Of a DNA stretch of 64,000 bases, positions 54,754 through 62,756 are shown one piece after another (within the stretch, counting starts at the first letter, position 1; every line of letters begins with the position of its first letter). The notes beneath the pieces are model-generated. The model had not been told where the DNA came from and ran no database searches. It was given only the letters and a program-made list of their open reading frames with translations. The DNA comes from Limnoglobus roseus (lineage in GTDB: Bacteria; Planctomycetota; Planctomycetia; Gemmatales; Gemmataceae). Both the position numbers and the translations under genes were made by a program. The stretch covers positions 4,960,001 to 5,024,000 of the forward strand of contig NZ_CP042425.1 of assembly GCF_008254045.1 (NCBI RefSeq). Reading direction: 5' to 3'.

Positions 54754-54757
54754 CCCG

Positions 54758-55558
54758 TCAGGCGAAGTGCTTGCGGAAGGCTTGGATGGTCGCCTTAGCG
54801 GCGGCCTTCGAATCGGGGTACGGAAACGCCTCGGCGGAGACGTACCCCGCGTAGCCGATCTCCTTCAATGCGGCCGCGATCGGCGCAAAGTCGGTGTGCC
54901 CGGACCCGGCCGGCCGGCGGTTCGAGTCCGCGAGGTGAACGTGCCCCACGTGGCGGCCCGTCGCTTTGAGCGCGTCGGCGAGGTTCACTTCCTCAATGTT
55001 CATGTGGAACAGGTCGGCGAGCAGTTTCACATTCTCGCGGCCGACCCGCTTCAGCAACTCCACCCCTTCTTCCAGTCGCGTGGCGAAGTTCGTCTCGTAG
55101 CGGTTCAGCGGTTCGTAGATCAAGGCGGCCGCGTGCCCGCCGAGTTCCGCGAGCGACTCCGCGAGATGGCCGGTCGCGGTGGCCTTGTCCGTGCCGTCGC
55201 CCCACCGGCCCTGCATCGAGCCGATGATCGCGGGGGCGTTGAAGTTCGCGCCGAAGTCGATCATCGACTTCACGAAGTCCATGGCCTTCCGCCGCCCGCC
55301 CGCGTCGGCGTTCGTCAGCGTGAGCTTGTGCTTGACCCACCCGGCCCCGGTGCCGACGGCGGCGAGTGACAGCCCGTTGTCACCCAAGACGGCTTTCAGG
55401 TCCGAGACGGCGACGGCGTTCGGCCCGGGAGCGAACAACTCCACGGCGTCGAAGCCGAGTTCTTTCGCCGTCCGGCACGCGGCGGGGAGGTCGTCGTGAA
55501 AGACGAATGGCCCGCCACGGGCTTCCGAGACGAGGCTGATGGTGACGGCCGATTTCAT
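54758..55558 (-). CDS. sugar phosphate isomerase/epimerase family protein
   Basis: The 266-residue TIM-barrel (AP endonuclease 2-like) protein shows LGFDAVELFAPGPN, LIYEPLNRYETNF with the metal glutamate, LLADLFHMNIEE, and HVHLADSNRRPAGSGHTDF with metal histidines. It resembles hydroxypyruvate isomerase/inosose isomerase-type enzymes; the substrate is unknown. I chose the ATG at 55558, 2 nt after the dehydrogenase stop, so the two genes are coupled and probably act in one sugar or polyol pathway. Confidence 0.88.
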   Translation of the reverse strand: MKSAVTISLVSEARGGPFVFHDDLPAACRTAKELGFDAVELFAPGPNAVAVSDLKAVLGDNGLSLAAVGTGAGWVKHKLTLTNADAGGRRKAMDFVKSMIDFGANFNAPAIIGSMQGRWGDGTDKATATGHLAESLAELGGHAAALIYEPLNRYETNFATRLEEGVELLKRVGRENVKLLADLFHMNIEEVNLADALKATGRHVGHVHLADSNRRPAGSGHTDFAPIAAALKEIGYAGYVSAEAFPYPDSKAAAKATIQAFRKHFA

Positions 55559-55559
55559 G

Positions 55560-56579
55560 TCAGTCAATCTCCACGACCGCCTTGATGACGCCCGTTTCCG
55601 GCTTCATCCACTTTGGGAACAACTCGATCATCTCGCCGAACCCGGCGTGGTGCGTGATCCACGGCTTCGTGTCGATGTGGCCCGCTTCGATCAACTGAAT
55701 GATCCGGGCGAAATCGGCCGACACCGCGTTCCGACTCGCGAGAAACGACATTTCGCGGCGGTGCATCAGCGGTTGCGTGAACGTGATTTCCTGGCTCGTG
55801 ATGCCGACGAACACGAGCTTGCCGGCGAACGCGACGTAGTTCATCGCGTTGACCATCGACTTGTTGTTGCCGGTGGCGTCCACCACCACATCGGCCCAGT
55901 TGCCGTGCGTCAGGTCTTCGAGTTGCTTCGCCTCCGTGCCGTCGGCGCGGATCGTGTGCTTGATGCCCATGCGGTCGCGGCAGAACGCGAGGCGTTGTTC
56001 GTTGATGTCCATGACGACCGTCCGCGCGCCGGTCAGCTTCGCGAACTCGATGGCACTCAGCCCGATGGGGCCGGCCCCGATGACGAGGACCGTTTCCGTC
56101 GGCTTGGGGGCGGCCCGATTGATCGCGTGGCAGCCGATGCCGAGCGTCTCAACGAGGGCGAGTTGGTCGTAGGTCAGCGTCTTCGAGACGTGCAATTTGC
56201 GGGCGGGGATCGTGAAGAGCCGTTGCAAGCCGCCGTCGCAGTGGACGCCGAGCGTCTGGTGGTTCATGCAGCAGTTCGTGTGGCCGCGGATGCACGAATA
56301 GCACTTCTGACAGTTGATGTACGGCTCGATGCTGCACCGATCGCCGACCTTGACGTGCGTGACGCCGGGACCGACGGCGACGACTTCCACGCCGAGTTCG
56401 TGGCCGGGAATGCGCGGGTAGCTGAAGAACGGCATCTTGCCGAGGTAGCCGGAGAAATCGGTGCCGCAGATGCCGACGCGGTGGACCCGCACGACGGCAT
56501 CGCCCGCGGCCGGCGACGGCGGTTCCGGCACGTCGATCACGCGGAAGACTTCGGGGCGTTCGAGTTGGATCGCTTTCAT
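55560..56579 (-). CDS. zinc-dependent alcohol/polyol dehydrogenase
   Basis: The 339-residue medium-chain dehydrogenase has its catalytic zinc ligands in GICGTDFSG and GHELGVEVV; the structural-zinc cysteines are in CQKCYSCIRGHTNCC. The NAD(P) fold is VLVIGAGPIGLSAIEFAK. It resembles L-threonine/sorbitol-type dehydrogenases. It is followed at once by the sugar isomerase gene, which suggests oxidation and isomerisation of a polyol or sugar. Confidence 0.92.
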   Translation of the reverse strand: MKAIQLERPEVFRVIDVPEPPSPAAGDAVVRVHRVGICGTDFSGYLGKMPFFSYPRIPGHELGVEVVAVGPGVTHVKVGDRCSIEPYINCQKCYSCIRGHTNCCMNHQTLGVHCDGGLQRLFTIPARKLHVSKTLTYDQLALVETLGIGCHAINRAAPKPTETVLVIGAGPIGLSAIEFAKLTGARTVVMDINEQRLAFCRDRMGIKHTIRADGTEAKQLEDLTHGNWADVVVDATGNNKSMVNAMNYVAFAGKLVFVGITSQEITFTQPLMHRREMSFLASRNAVSADFARIIQLIEAGHIDTKPWITHHAGFGEMIELFPKWMKPETGVIKAVVEID

Positions 56580-56699
56580 CGGAGAGTCTCTTCGCGGCGG
56601 AGGTTTCGGCAGCATACCCCGCATCCCGATCGAGACAATAACTGTACGCCCGAACAGATTCCTCTTGACGAACCACCCCCGGTCTGGCTTCATGACGCG

Positions 56700-58064
56700 A
56701 TGAACCTTTTCAGCGACTTCCGTTCGAACAATCGCCTCGCCGCCCAACCCCTCGCCGCCCGGATGCGGCCGCGGACCATCGACGAGTACGTCGGGCAAGA
56801 GCACATCCTCGGCCCCGGCAAACTGCTCCGCCGCATGTTGCTGGCGGACCGGCTGAACTCGGTGATCTTCTACGGCCCGGCCGGGTGCGGAAAGACGGCC
56901 CTGGCGCACGTCATCGCGAACCAGACGAAGTCGCACTTCGTCTCGATGAACGCCGTCGCCGCCGGCATCAAGGAAGTCCGCGAGGTGTTGGCCGAAGCCC
57001 GTGGCCGGTTGGAGGAAGACGGCGAGCGCACGATCCTGTTCCTCGACGAGATCCACCGTTTCAACCGTTCGCAGCAGGACGTGCTGCTGCCGGACGTGGA
57101 GAACGGCATCGTCATCCTCATCGGGGCGACGACGCAGAACCCGTTCTTCGCGGTGAACACGCCGCTGCTGAGTCGCAGCCAGATTTTCACGCTGGAACCG
57201 CTCACCCGCGATCACATCAAGACGATCATCCGCCGGGCACTCGCCGACGCCGACCGCGGCCTCGGGAAGACGCCGGTCGAGATGACCGACGAGGCGTTGA
57301 CCTTCCTCGCCGAGATTTGCGACGGCGACGCGCGGCGGGCGCTGATGGCCGTGGAGATCGGCGTGAAGTCGGCCCAGGCGATCGAGAACGACACCGTCGC
57401 CCGCACGGCCGACGGCAAGATTCTGTACGACGTGGCGCTCGCTCAGGATTCGATTCAGCGGAAGGTGCTCGACTTCGACCCGACGGGCGATTCGCACTAC
57501 GACCTGGCGTCGGCGTTCATCAAGAGCCTTCGCGGCAGCGACCCGCAGGCGGCCGTCTACTGGCTGGCCCGCATGCTGGAGTCCGGCGAAGACCCGCGGT
57601 TCGTCGCCCGCCGGCTGGTGATCTTCGCGTCCGAGGACGTGGGCAACGCCGACCCGATGGCGATCCTGGTGGCGAACGGGGCGTGGGACGCGGTCGAACG
57701 GGTCGGCCTGCCGGAGTGCCAGTTGAACTTGTCGCAGGCCGTGTGCTACCTGGCGACGGCCCCGAAGTCGAACGCCGCGACGGTGGCCATCGGGCTGGCC
57801 GCGAAGGACGTGAAGGAGGGCCGCACGCTGCCGGTGCCGAAGCACCTGCGGGACTCGCACTACGCCGGGTCGAAGCAGTTCGGCCACGTCGGCTACCAGT
57901 ACGCCCACGACGGCGACGGCGGCTGGGTGGACCAGGAGTACGTGCCGGCCGCCGTGACGTACTACACGCCGACCGACCGCGGCTTTGAGGCGACCATCCG
58001 CGAGCGCATGGCCGAGATCGAGCGCCGCCGGACGGCGGGGCGGAAGGCGGAGGGCGGCGGATGA
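56700..58064 (+). CDS. rarA: replication-associated recombination protein A
   Basis: This 454-residue AAA+ ATPase (MgsA/RarA/WRNIP1) works at stalled forks. Motifs: RPRTIDEYVGQEHILG near the start, Walker A YGPAGCGKTALAHVIA, Walker B ILFLDEIHRFNRSQQD, sensor IGATTQNPFFAVN, and C-terminal VPKHLRDSHYAGSKQFGH. It is complete. Its stop overlaps the next start by 4 nt (ATGA). Confidence 0.95.
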   Translation: MNLFSDFRSNNRLAAQPLAARMRPRTIDEYVGQEHILGPGKLLRRMLLADRLNSVIFYGPAGCGKTALAHVIANQTKSHFVSMNAVAAGIKEVREVLAEARGRLEEDGERTILFLDEIHRFNRSQQDVLLPDVENGIVILIGATTQNPFFAVNTPLLSRSQIFTLEPLTRDHIKTIIRRALADADRGLGKTPVEMTDEALTFLAEICDGDARRALMAVEIGVKSAQAIENDTVARTADGKILYDVALAQDSIQRKVLDFDPTGDSHYDLASAFIKSLRGSDPQAAVYWLARMLESGEDPRFVARRLVIFASEDVGNADPMAILVANGAWDAVERVGLPECQLNLSQAVCYLATAPKSNAATVAIGLAAKDVKEGRTLPVPKHLRDSHYAGSKQFGHVGYQYAHDGDGGWVDQEYVPAAVTYYTPTDRGFEATIRERMAEIERRRTAGRKAEGGG

Positions 58065-58729
58065 CGGAGGAGGAGTGGCTGTCGATCGGCGATTTGCGGA
58101 AGCACGTCGAACAGGTCGTGGCAATGAAGCAATTGCGGAAACTGCGGCTCTTCAGTGTTGCGTGCTGCCTCCAGTTGGAACCGTGGATCGGCGAGCCTCA
58201 ACTGCTTGAGGCGATCAACAGGGCCGAGAAATTGGCTGACGGCGCGTTGAGCGAGTCCACCATCGAGAAATGGTACCAGAAGGTCATCCGGCTGCAGCGT
58301 GACGCGGTCCGCAAACATGGCAGACAGTGGACGGCCCAAGTGGCCGTCTTTAAGTACGTGCGTTTCGTGTGTCTGCCTAGTCGTTACTCCGAGTTCTCTG
58401 ACTGCTGGTGGGGGCTTGTACGCCCCATACCCTTATTCGGCGAGGAGTTCACCCAACGCGGCCCAGCACTGGCTCATCAGCTGTTGGTGGACATCTTCGG
58501 CAACCCGTTTCGCCCCGTCGCCTTCGACCCTGCGTGGCGAACGTCCGCGACCGTCGGCGTCGCACAGCAGATGTACGACGCCCGCGACTTCGCCGCGATG
58601 CCGATCCTGGCCGACGCCCTGCAAGACGCCGGGTGCGAAACCGCCGACATCCTTCAGCACTGCCGCGACGAGAAGCAGGTCCACGTCCGCGGGTGCTGGG
58701 TCGTCGATCTCGTCCTCAACAAGTCTTGA
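58061..58729 (+). CDS. Gemmata-type hypothetical protein, copy 1
   Basis: The 222-residue protein begins MTEEEWLSIGDLRKHVEQVV, then LRKLRLFSVACCLQLEPW. It ends with the stereotyped block IFGNPFRPVAFDPAWRTS, MPILADALQDAGCETADIL and CRDEKQVHVRGCWVVDLVL. I recognise this as a family repeated many times in Gemmataceae genomes; no function is known. It overlaps rarA by 4 nt and is followed 18 nt later by a paralogue. Confidence 0.75.
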   Translation: MTEEEWLSIGDLRKHVEQVVAMKQLRKLRLFSVACCLQLEPWIGEPQLLEAINRAEKLADGALSESTIEKWYQKVIRLQRDAVRKHGRQWTAQVAVFKYVRFVCLPSRYSEFSDCWWGLVRPIPLFGEEFTQRGPALAHQLLVDIFGNPFRPVAFDPAWRTSATVGVAQQMYDARDFAAMPILADALQDAGCETADILQHCRDEKQVHVRGCWVVDLVLNKS

Positions 58730-58747
58730 CCCGTTCGGAGTTCGCCC

Positions 58748-59410
58748 GTGACCGAGAAGCAATGGCTGACAGCGAAGTCGCCCGATTCGCTCATCGACTT
58801 GTGCCGTGATCGGCGGAAGCTCCGCCTGCTGGCGTGCGCGTGTGCCCGGCGGATGCTGGCCGCACTGCCGGGCGACCCGGCGTTCGAGGCGATCATCGAC
58901 GCCGCGGAAACTTACGCCGACAACGCGGCCACTCGCCCCCTCGCGGTGGCCGCCCGGAAGCCGCTTCGCGATGCAGCCAAGCGATTGAAGGATGCGAAGA
59001 AGCCGGAACCGTTGGCGAAGGCGGTGTTCATCCTGACGGACCTGACGAACGACGTGATCGAGGGCTTCACCGCTGGCATCGCCAACTCGTCCTGGGCTCT
59101 CGGCCACCCGAACGCGGTCGCGAAGACGAACGTCCGGGAAGAAAAAGCGGTGCAGGCACTCCTCCTCCGCGACATCTTTGGCAACCTGTTCCGTCCGGTC
59201 GAATTCGATCCCGAGTGGCGGACTTCCACGGCCGTCGATCTGGCGCACACGGCCTACAACGCCCGCCACTTCGGCGCGCTGCCGATCCTGGCCGACGCCC
59301 TGCAAGACGCCGGGTGCGAAGACGACGCGATTCTCCGCCACTGCCGCGACGAGAAGCAGGTCCACGTCCGCGGGTGCTGGGTCGTCGATCTGGTGTTGGG
59401 CAAATCGTGA
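58748..59410 (+). CDS. Gemmata-type hypothetical protein, copy 2
   Basis: The 220-residue paralogue of the previous gene has MTEKQWLTAKSPDSLIDLC, KLRLLACACARRMLAALPG and the same C-terminal block (PILADALQDAGCEDDAILRH, then CRDEKQVHVRGCWVVDLVLG). The last ~130 nt are almost identical between copies while the middles differ strongly, suggesting gene conversion or selection on the end. Function unknown. Confidence 0.75.
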   Translation: MTEKQWLTAKSPDSLIDLCRDRRKLRLLACACARRMLAALPGDPAFEAIIDAAETYADNAATRPLAVAARKPLRDAAKRLKDAKKPEPLAKAVFILTDLTNDVIEGFTAGIANSSWALGHPNAVAKTNVREEKAVQALLLRDIFGNLFRPVEFDPEWRTSTAVDLAHTAYNARHFGALPILADALQDAGCEDDAILRHCRDEKQVHVRGCWVVDLVLGKS

Positions 59411-59437
59411 CGGTACAATCGGGCCGGAGGGCGAGAA

Positions 59438-60008
59438 ATGACGACCGCGAGAACCTCTAACCGACCGTTCCGCTTCAGCCGCGAGCAATACTTCAAGATG
59501 GGCGCACTCGGCTTCTTCGACGGCAAGCGGGTTGAACGACTGCGAGGACAGATCATCGATGTGGCGACAATCTCGTGGCCGCACGTCGTTTGCATGATGA
59601 AGATCGAAGAGGCGTTAGCCACCCCGTTCGCGTCGGTCGCGTGGATCAGCCAACGAAACCCGTTGCCGACCGAGGACTCGGACCCGCCACCCGATGTGAT
59701 GATCGTGCCGGGTCGGATGCGGGATTACGCCGACCACCCGCGGTCGGCGTTGTTGGTCGTGGAAGTGGCCGACACGACTTTCGAACTGGATGCCACGACG
59801 AAGGCCGACATCTACGCGACCGCCGGCATCCTCGATTATTGGGTGATCGACTTGACGGAACGGCAACTGGTCGTGTTTCGTGATCCGACTCCACTCTCGG
59901 GCGGAGGGAGCGGCTACCGCACGCGGTTGACCTTCGGCTCGGCCGACCGCGTGTCGCCGCATTGCGATGCCGACCGCCAGTATCGCAGTGGCCGACCTGC
60001 TGCCCTAA
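59438..60008 (+). pseudogene. Uma2 family gene with C-terminal frameshift
   Basis: About 170 codons read as Uma2: RFSREQYFKMGALGFFDGKR, PPPDVMIVPG, LLVVEVADTTFELD, YATAGILDYWVIDL. After VSP at 59951-59959 the frame runs on into antisense sequence. In the next frame, from 59958, it reads RIAMPTASIAVADLLP and stops at 60006-60008, the usual Uma2 ending. One extra base in the CCGC run would explain this. It may be a real mutation or a sequencing error. Confidence 0.82.
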
Positions 60009-61264
60009 CCGCGAATCTGCCCGTCGCCGGTCACGACGTACTTGTACGTCGTCAACTCTCGCAAGCCGCACGGGCCGCGGGCGTGGAACTTGTCGGTGCT
60101 AATGCCAATTTCGGCCCCCAGGCCCAACTCGAACCCGTCGTTGAAGCGAGTGCTCGCGTTCACCATCACCGCGGCGGAATCGACCTCGGCCACGAACCGG
60201 CGGCTGACGGCCAAGTCGTTCGTCACGATGGCGTCGGTGTGCTTCGAACCGTAGCGGTTGATGTGGGCGATCGCGGCCGACAGATCAGGCACGATCTTCA
60301 CGGCGATAATCAAATCGAGGAACTCAGCGGCGTAATCGGCCTCCGTCGCGGGCACGGCGTCCGGCACGAAGCGGCGGGTTTCGTCGCAACCACGAATTTC
60401 GACCTTCTTCGCGCGGAGGGCGTCGGCGATCCGCTTCGCGAATCGTTCCGCCAAGCCGGCGTGGATCAGCAGCGTCTCGGCCGCGTTGCACACGCCGGGG
60501 CGGTGGGTCTTCGAGTTGATGACGATCCGCTCGGCCATGTCGAGGTCGGCGGCCCGGTCCACGTAGACGTGGCAGTTTCCTTGGTAGTGCTTCAGCACCG
60601 GCATCGTCGCTTCCGCGGCCACGCGGCGGATCAGGCTTTCGCCGCCGCGCGGGATGACGAGATCGATCTGTTCGTTCATCTTCAAGAAGTGGCCGACGGC
60701 TTCGCGGTCGGTCGTGGAGACGAGTTGCAGCGCGTCGCGCGGCAGGCCGTGATTCGGTAGTTCGTTCGTCAGGATTTCGTGCAACACGGTGTTCGAGTGG
60801 AGGCTCTCTTTGCCGCCGCGGAGGATCACGGCGTTGCCACTCTTCACGCACAAGCCGGCCGCGTCCACGGTGACGTTCGGCCGCGATTCGTACAGGAAGA
60901 AAATCACGCCGAGCGGCACGCCGACTTTCAGCACTTGGAGGCCGTTCGGCCGCGTGCCGCCCTCGCGGACTTCGCCGACCGGGTCGGGCAGAGCGGCCAC
61001 TTGTCGAAGGCCCTCGGCCGCGGCGGCAACGCGGGCCGGCGTCAGAGTGAGGCGGTCGATGCTCGCGGCCGTCATGCCGAAGCTGGGGGCGGCCACCACG
61101 TCCTTCGCGTTCGCGTCGAAGATGGCTTCGGCCCGCTTCACCAGCAGATCGGCCGACGCCCGCAGCCAGGCGTTCTTGCGATCCGTGGTCGCGGTGGCGA
61201 GGGCGGTCGCCGCGGTGCGGGCGGCGGCCGCGGTGGACTGGCAATAGTCGGCGAGTGTGGTCAT
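60005..61264 (-). CDS. proA: gamma-glutamyl phosphate reductase
   Basis: The 419-residue NADPH-dependent enzyme catalyses the second step of proline synthesis. Visible: VPLGVIFFLYESRPNVT, ILRGGKESLHSN, the catalytic cysteine in THRPGVCNAAETLL, and HARGPCGLRELTTYKYV near the end. It is complete. It lies downstream of folP on the minus strand, 18 nt away, and its last bases overlap the convergent Uma2 remnant. Confidence 0.97.
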   Translation of the reverse strand: MTTLADYCQSTAAAARTAATALATATTDRKNAWLRASADLLVKRAEAIFDANAKDVVAAPSFGMTAASIDRLTLTPARVAAAAEGLRQVAALPDPVGEVREGGTRPNGLQVLKVGVPLGVIFFLYESRPNVTVDAAGLCVKSGNAVILRGGKESLHSNTVLHEILTNELPNHGLPRDALQLVSTTDREAVGHFLKMNEQIDLVIPRGGESLIRRVAAEATMPVLKHYQGNCHVYVDRAADLDMAERIVINSKTHRPGVCNAAETLLIHAGLAERFAKRIADALRAKKVEIRGCDETRRFVPDAVPATEADYAAEFLDLIIAVKIVPDLSAAIAHINRYGSKHTDAIVTNDLAVSRRFVAEVDSAAVMVNASTRFNDGFELGLGAEIGISTDKFHARGPCGLRELTTYKYVVTGDGQIRG

Positions 61265-61282
61265 GGTACTGCGAGTTATAGG

Positions 61283-62146
61283 TCAGGTGCGCAATTCGTG
61301 CATCCGGGTATACAGCGCCACCGCGTCGGCTGTTTCACGGACGTCGTGGACGCGCAAAATGTTCGCGGCCCCGCTCGCCGTGCCGAAACAGGCTAACGCG
61401 AGCGAACCGGCCACACGGTTCGCGATCGGGTCGGCACTGCCGCTACGGCCGACCGCCTTGCTGATGAACCCCTTGCGCGAGACGCCCAGCGTCAGCGGCC
61501 GGTCGGCGAGTTCGCCAGTGCCGATGCGGTCGAGATTGGCAAGGAGTTGCAGATTTTGTTCGACGGTCTTGCCGAAGCCGATGCCAGGGTCGGGCGAGAT
61601 CGTTTCCGGGTCGATGCCGAAGTCCGTCAGTTCCCGGAACCGTTCCTTCAAGTAGTCCGACACTTCGCGGACCACGTCACGGTACTGCGGATCGATCTGC
61701 ATCGTGGCCGGCGTGCCCTGCATGTGCATGACGATCAACCCGGCCCCGGTCGCCTTCGCAACGGTGGGCATGGCGGGGTCGCGGAGGCCGGTCACATCGT
61801 TGATAATGACGGCCCCGGCGTCGATCGCTTGCCGGGCGACTTCCGCCTTACTGGTGTCAATGGAAATCGGCGTGTGAGTTTGCTGCGCCACCTCGCGAAT
61901 AACCGGGATCACGCGATGAAGTTCTTCCTCCACCGTTACCGACTGTGAACCCGGCCGCGTGGACTCGCCGCCGATGTCGAGCAGATCCGCTCCGTCGGCG
62001 ATAAGTTGCAGGGCGTGCGCGATCGGATCGTACCGGCCGCCGTCGGAGAAACTGTCCGGCGTCGCATTCACGATACCGAGGATGAGAGGGCGGATTCCGA
62101 TTTCAAAGCGATGTTGCCGGCAACGCCAGACTCGTGGGGTACTCAT
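61283..62146 (-). CDS. folP: dihydropteroate synthase
   Basis: The 287-residue folate enzyme joins the pterin diphosphate and p-aminobenzoate. Motifs: ILGIVNATPDSFSDGG, LLDIGGESTRPGS, IDTSKAEVA, IINDVTGL, MHMQGTPATMQ, DPGIGFGKT and GVSRKGFI. It is complete. It starts inside the stop of the zinc-ribbon gene (ATGA), so translation is coupled. Confidence 0.97.
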   Translation of the reverse strand: MSTPRVWRCRQHRFEIGIRPLILGIVNATPDSFSDGGRYDPIAHALQLIADGADLLDIGGESTRPGSQSVTVEEELHRVIPVIREVAQQTHTPISIDTSKAEVARQAIDAGAVIINDVTGLRDPAMPTVAKATGAGLIVMHMQGTPATMQIDPQYRDVVREVSDYLKERFRELTDFGIDPETISPDPGIGFGKTVEQNLQLLANLDRIGTGELADRPLTLGVSRKGFISKAVGRSGSADPIANRVAGSLALACFGTASGAANILRVHDVRETADAVALYTRMHELRT

Positions 62147-62577
62147 TCTCGCGGCGAACTCTTTCGAGGGATCGGCGGCGGGGGTGTTTCGCCGGGTCGG
62201 AGGGCGATCGGCTTGCCGTTCACCTTGGTCAAGTAGTCCGAAGCATCCACCTGCTTCTTCCGCCGCAGATTCTTTTGAAGTACCTTGCTCGCCGACCTCT
62301 TGCCATCGGTGCTCGGAGAGGCCGCAGCGGGTGAAGCCGGCACCGCCTTAGCCACCGTCGGTACGGCCGGCTTCACCGGCGGAGGAGCTGGGTCGTCTTC
62401 GATGATCTCGGCGACATCCAGAACCTCTTCTTCCACGACCTCGAACCCCTCCGAAGCGTTTGGGTCGGGAACGACGAACGAGGTCTTGCACTGGGGGCAG
62501 GTGACGCGCTTGCCGATGGCGGCGTCCGGGGCCGTCATCTTGGCGGAACAGCCGGAACAGGTGATCGGAACGGGCAT
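62143..62577 (-). CDS. zinc-ribbon protein with disordered tail
   Basis: The 144-residue protein starts with a four-cysteine ribbon CSGCSAKMTAP and VTCPQC (residues 7-31), a form common in planctomycete membrane or regulatory proteins. The remainder is acidic then proline/alanine-rich (DPAPPPVKPAV) and probably disordered; RKKQVDASDYLTKVNGKPI lies near the end. No membrane helix. Cotranscribed with folP. Function unknown. Confidence 0.7.
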   Translation of the reverse strand: MPVPITCSGCSAKMTAPDAAIGKRVTCPQCKTSFVVPDPNASEGFEVVEEEVLDVAEIIEDDPAPPPVKPAVPTVAKAVPASPAAASPSTDGKRSASKVLQKNLRRKKQVDASDYLTKVNGKPIALRPGETPPPPIPRKSSPRE

Positions 62578-62756
62578 GGGGGAACTCCGCGGATTGCCGA
62601 TATGGTACAGGCGAACAGGCCGCGTGGGGAAAAAAGTCGGACTCTCGGATTTGGACACGCGAACCGATATAACGGTGGTACCGGATTCGTTATCACCACG
62701 CCTGCGGAGCTCCGTCACACACCGCAGATTCTCATTCGCAAGGTTTGAGGTCCGAA

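Noticed and set aside
55560..58124. 854-codon minus-strand frame as one protein
   Set aside because: Only the C-terminal 339 codons encode the zinc dehydrogenase; the N-terminal part is antisense to rarA.
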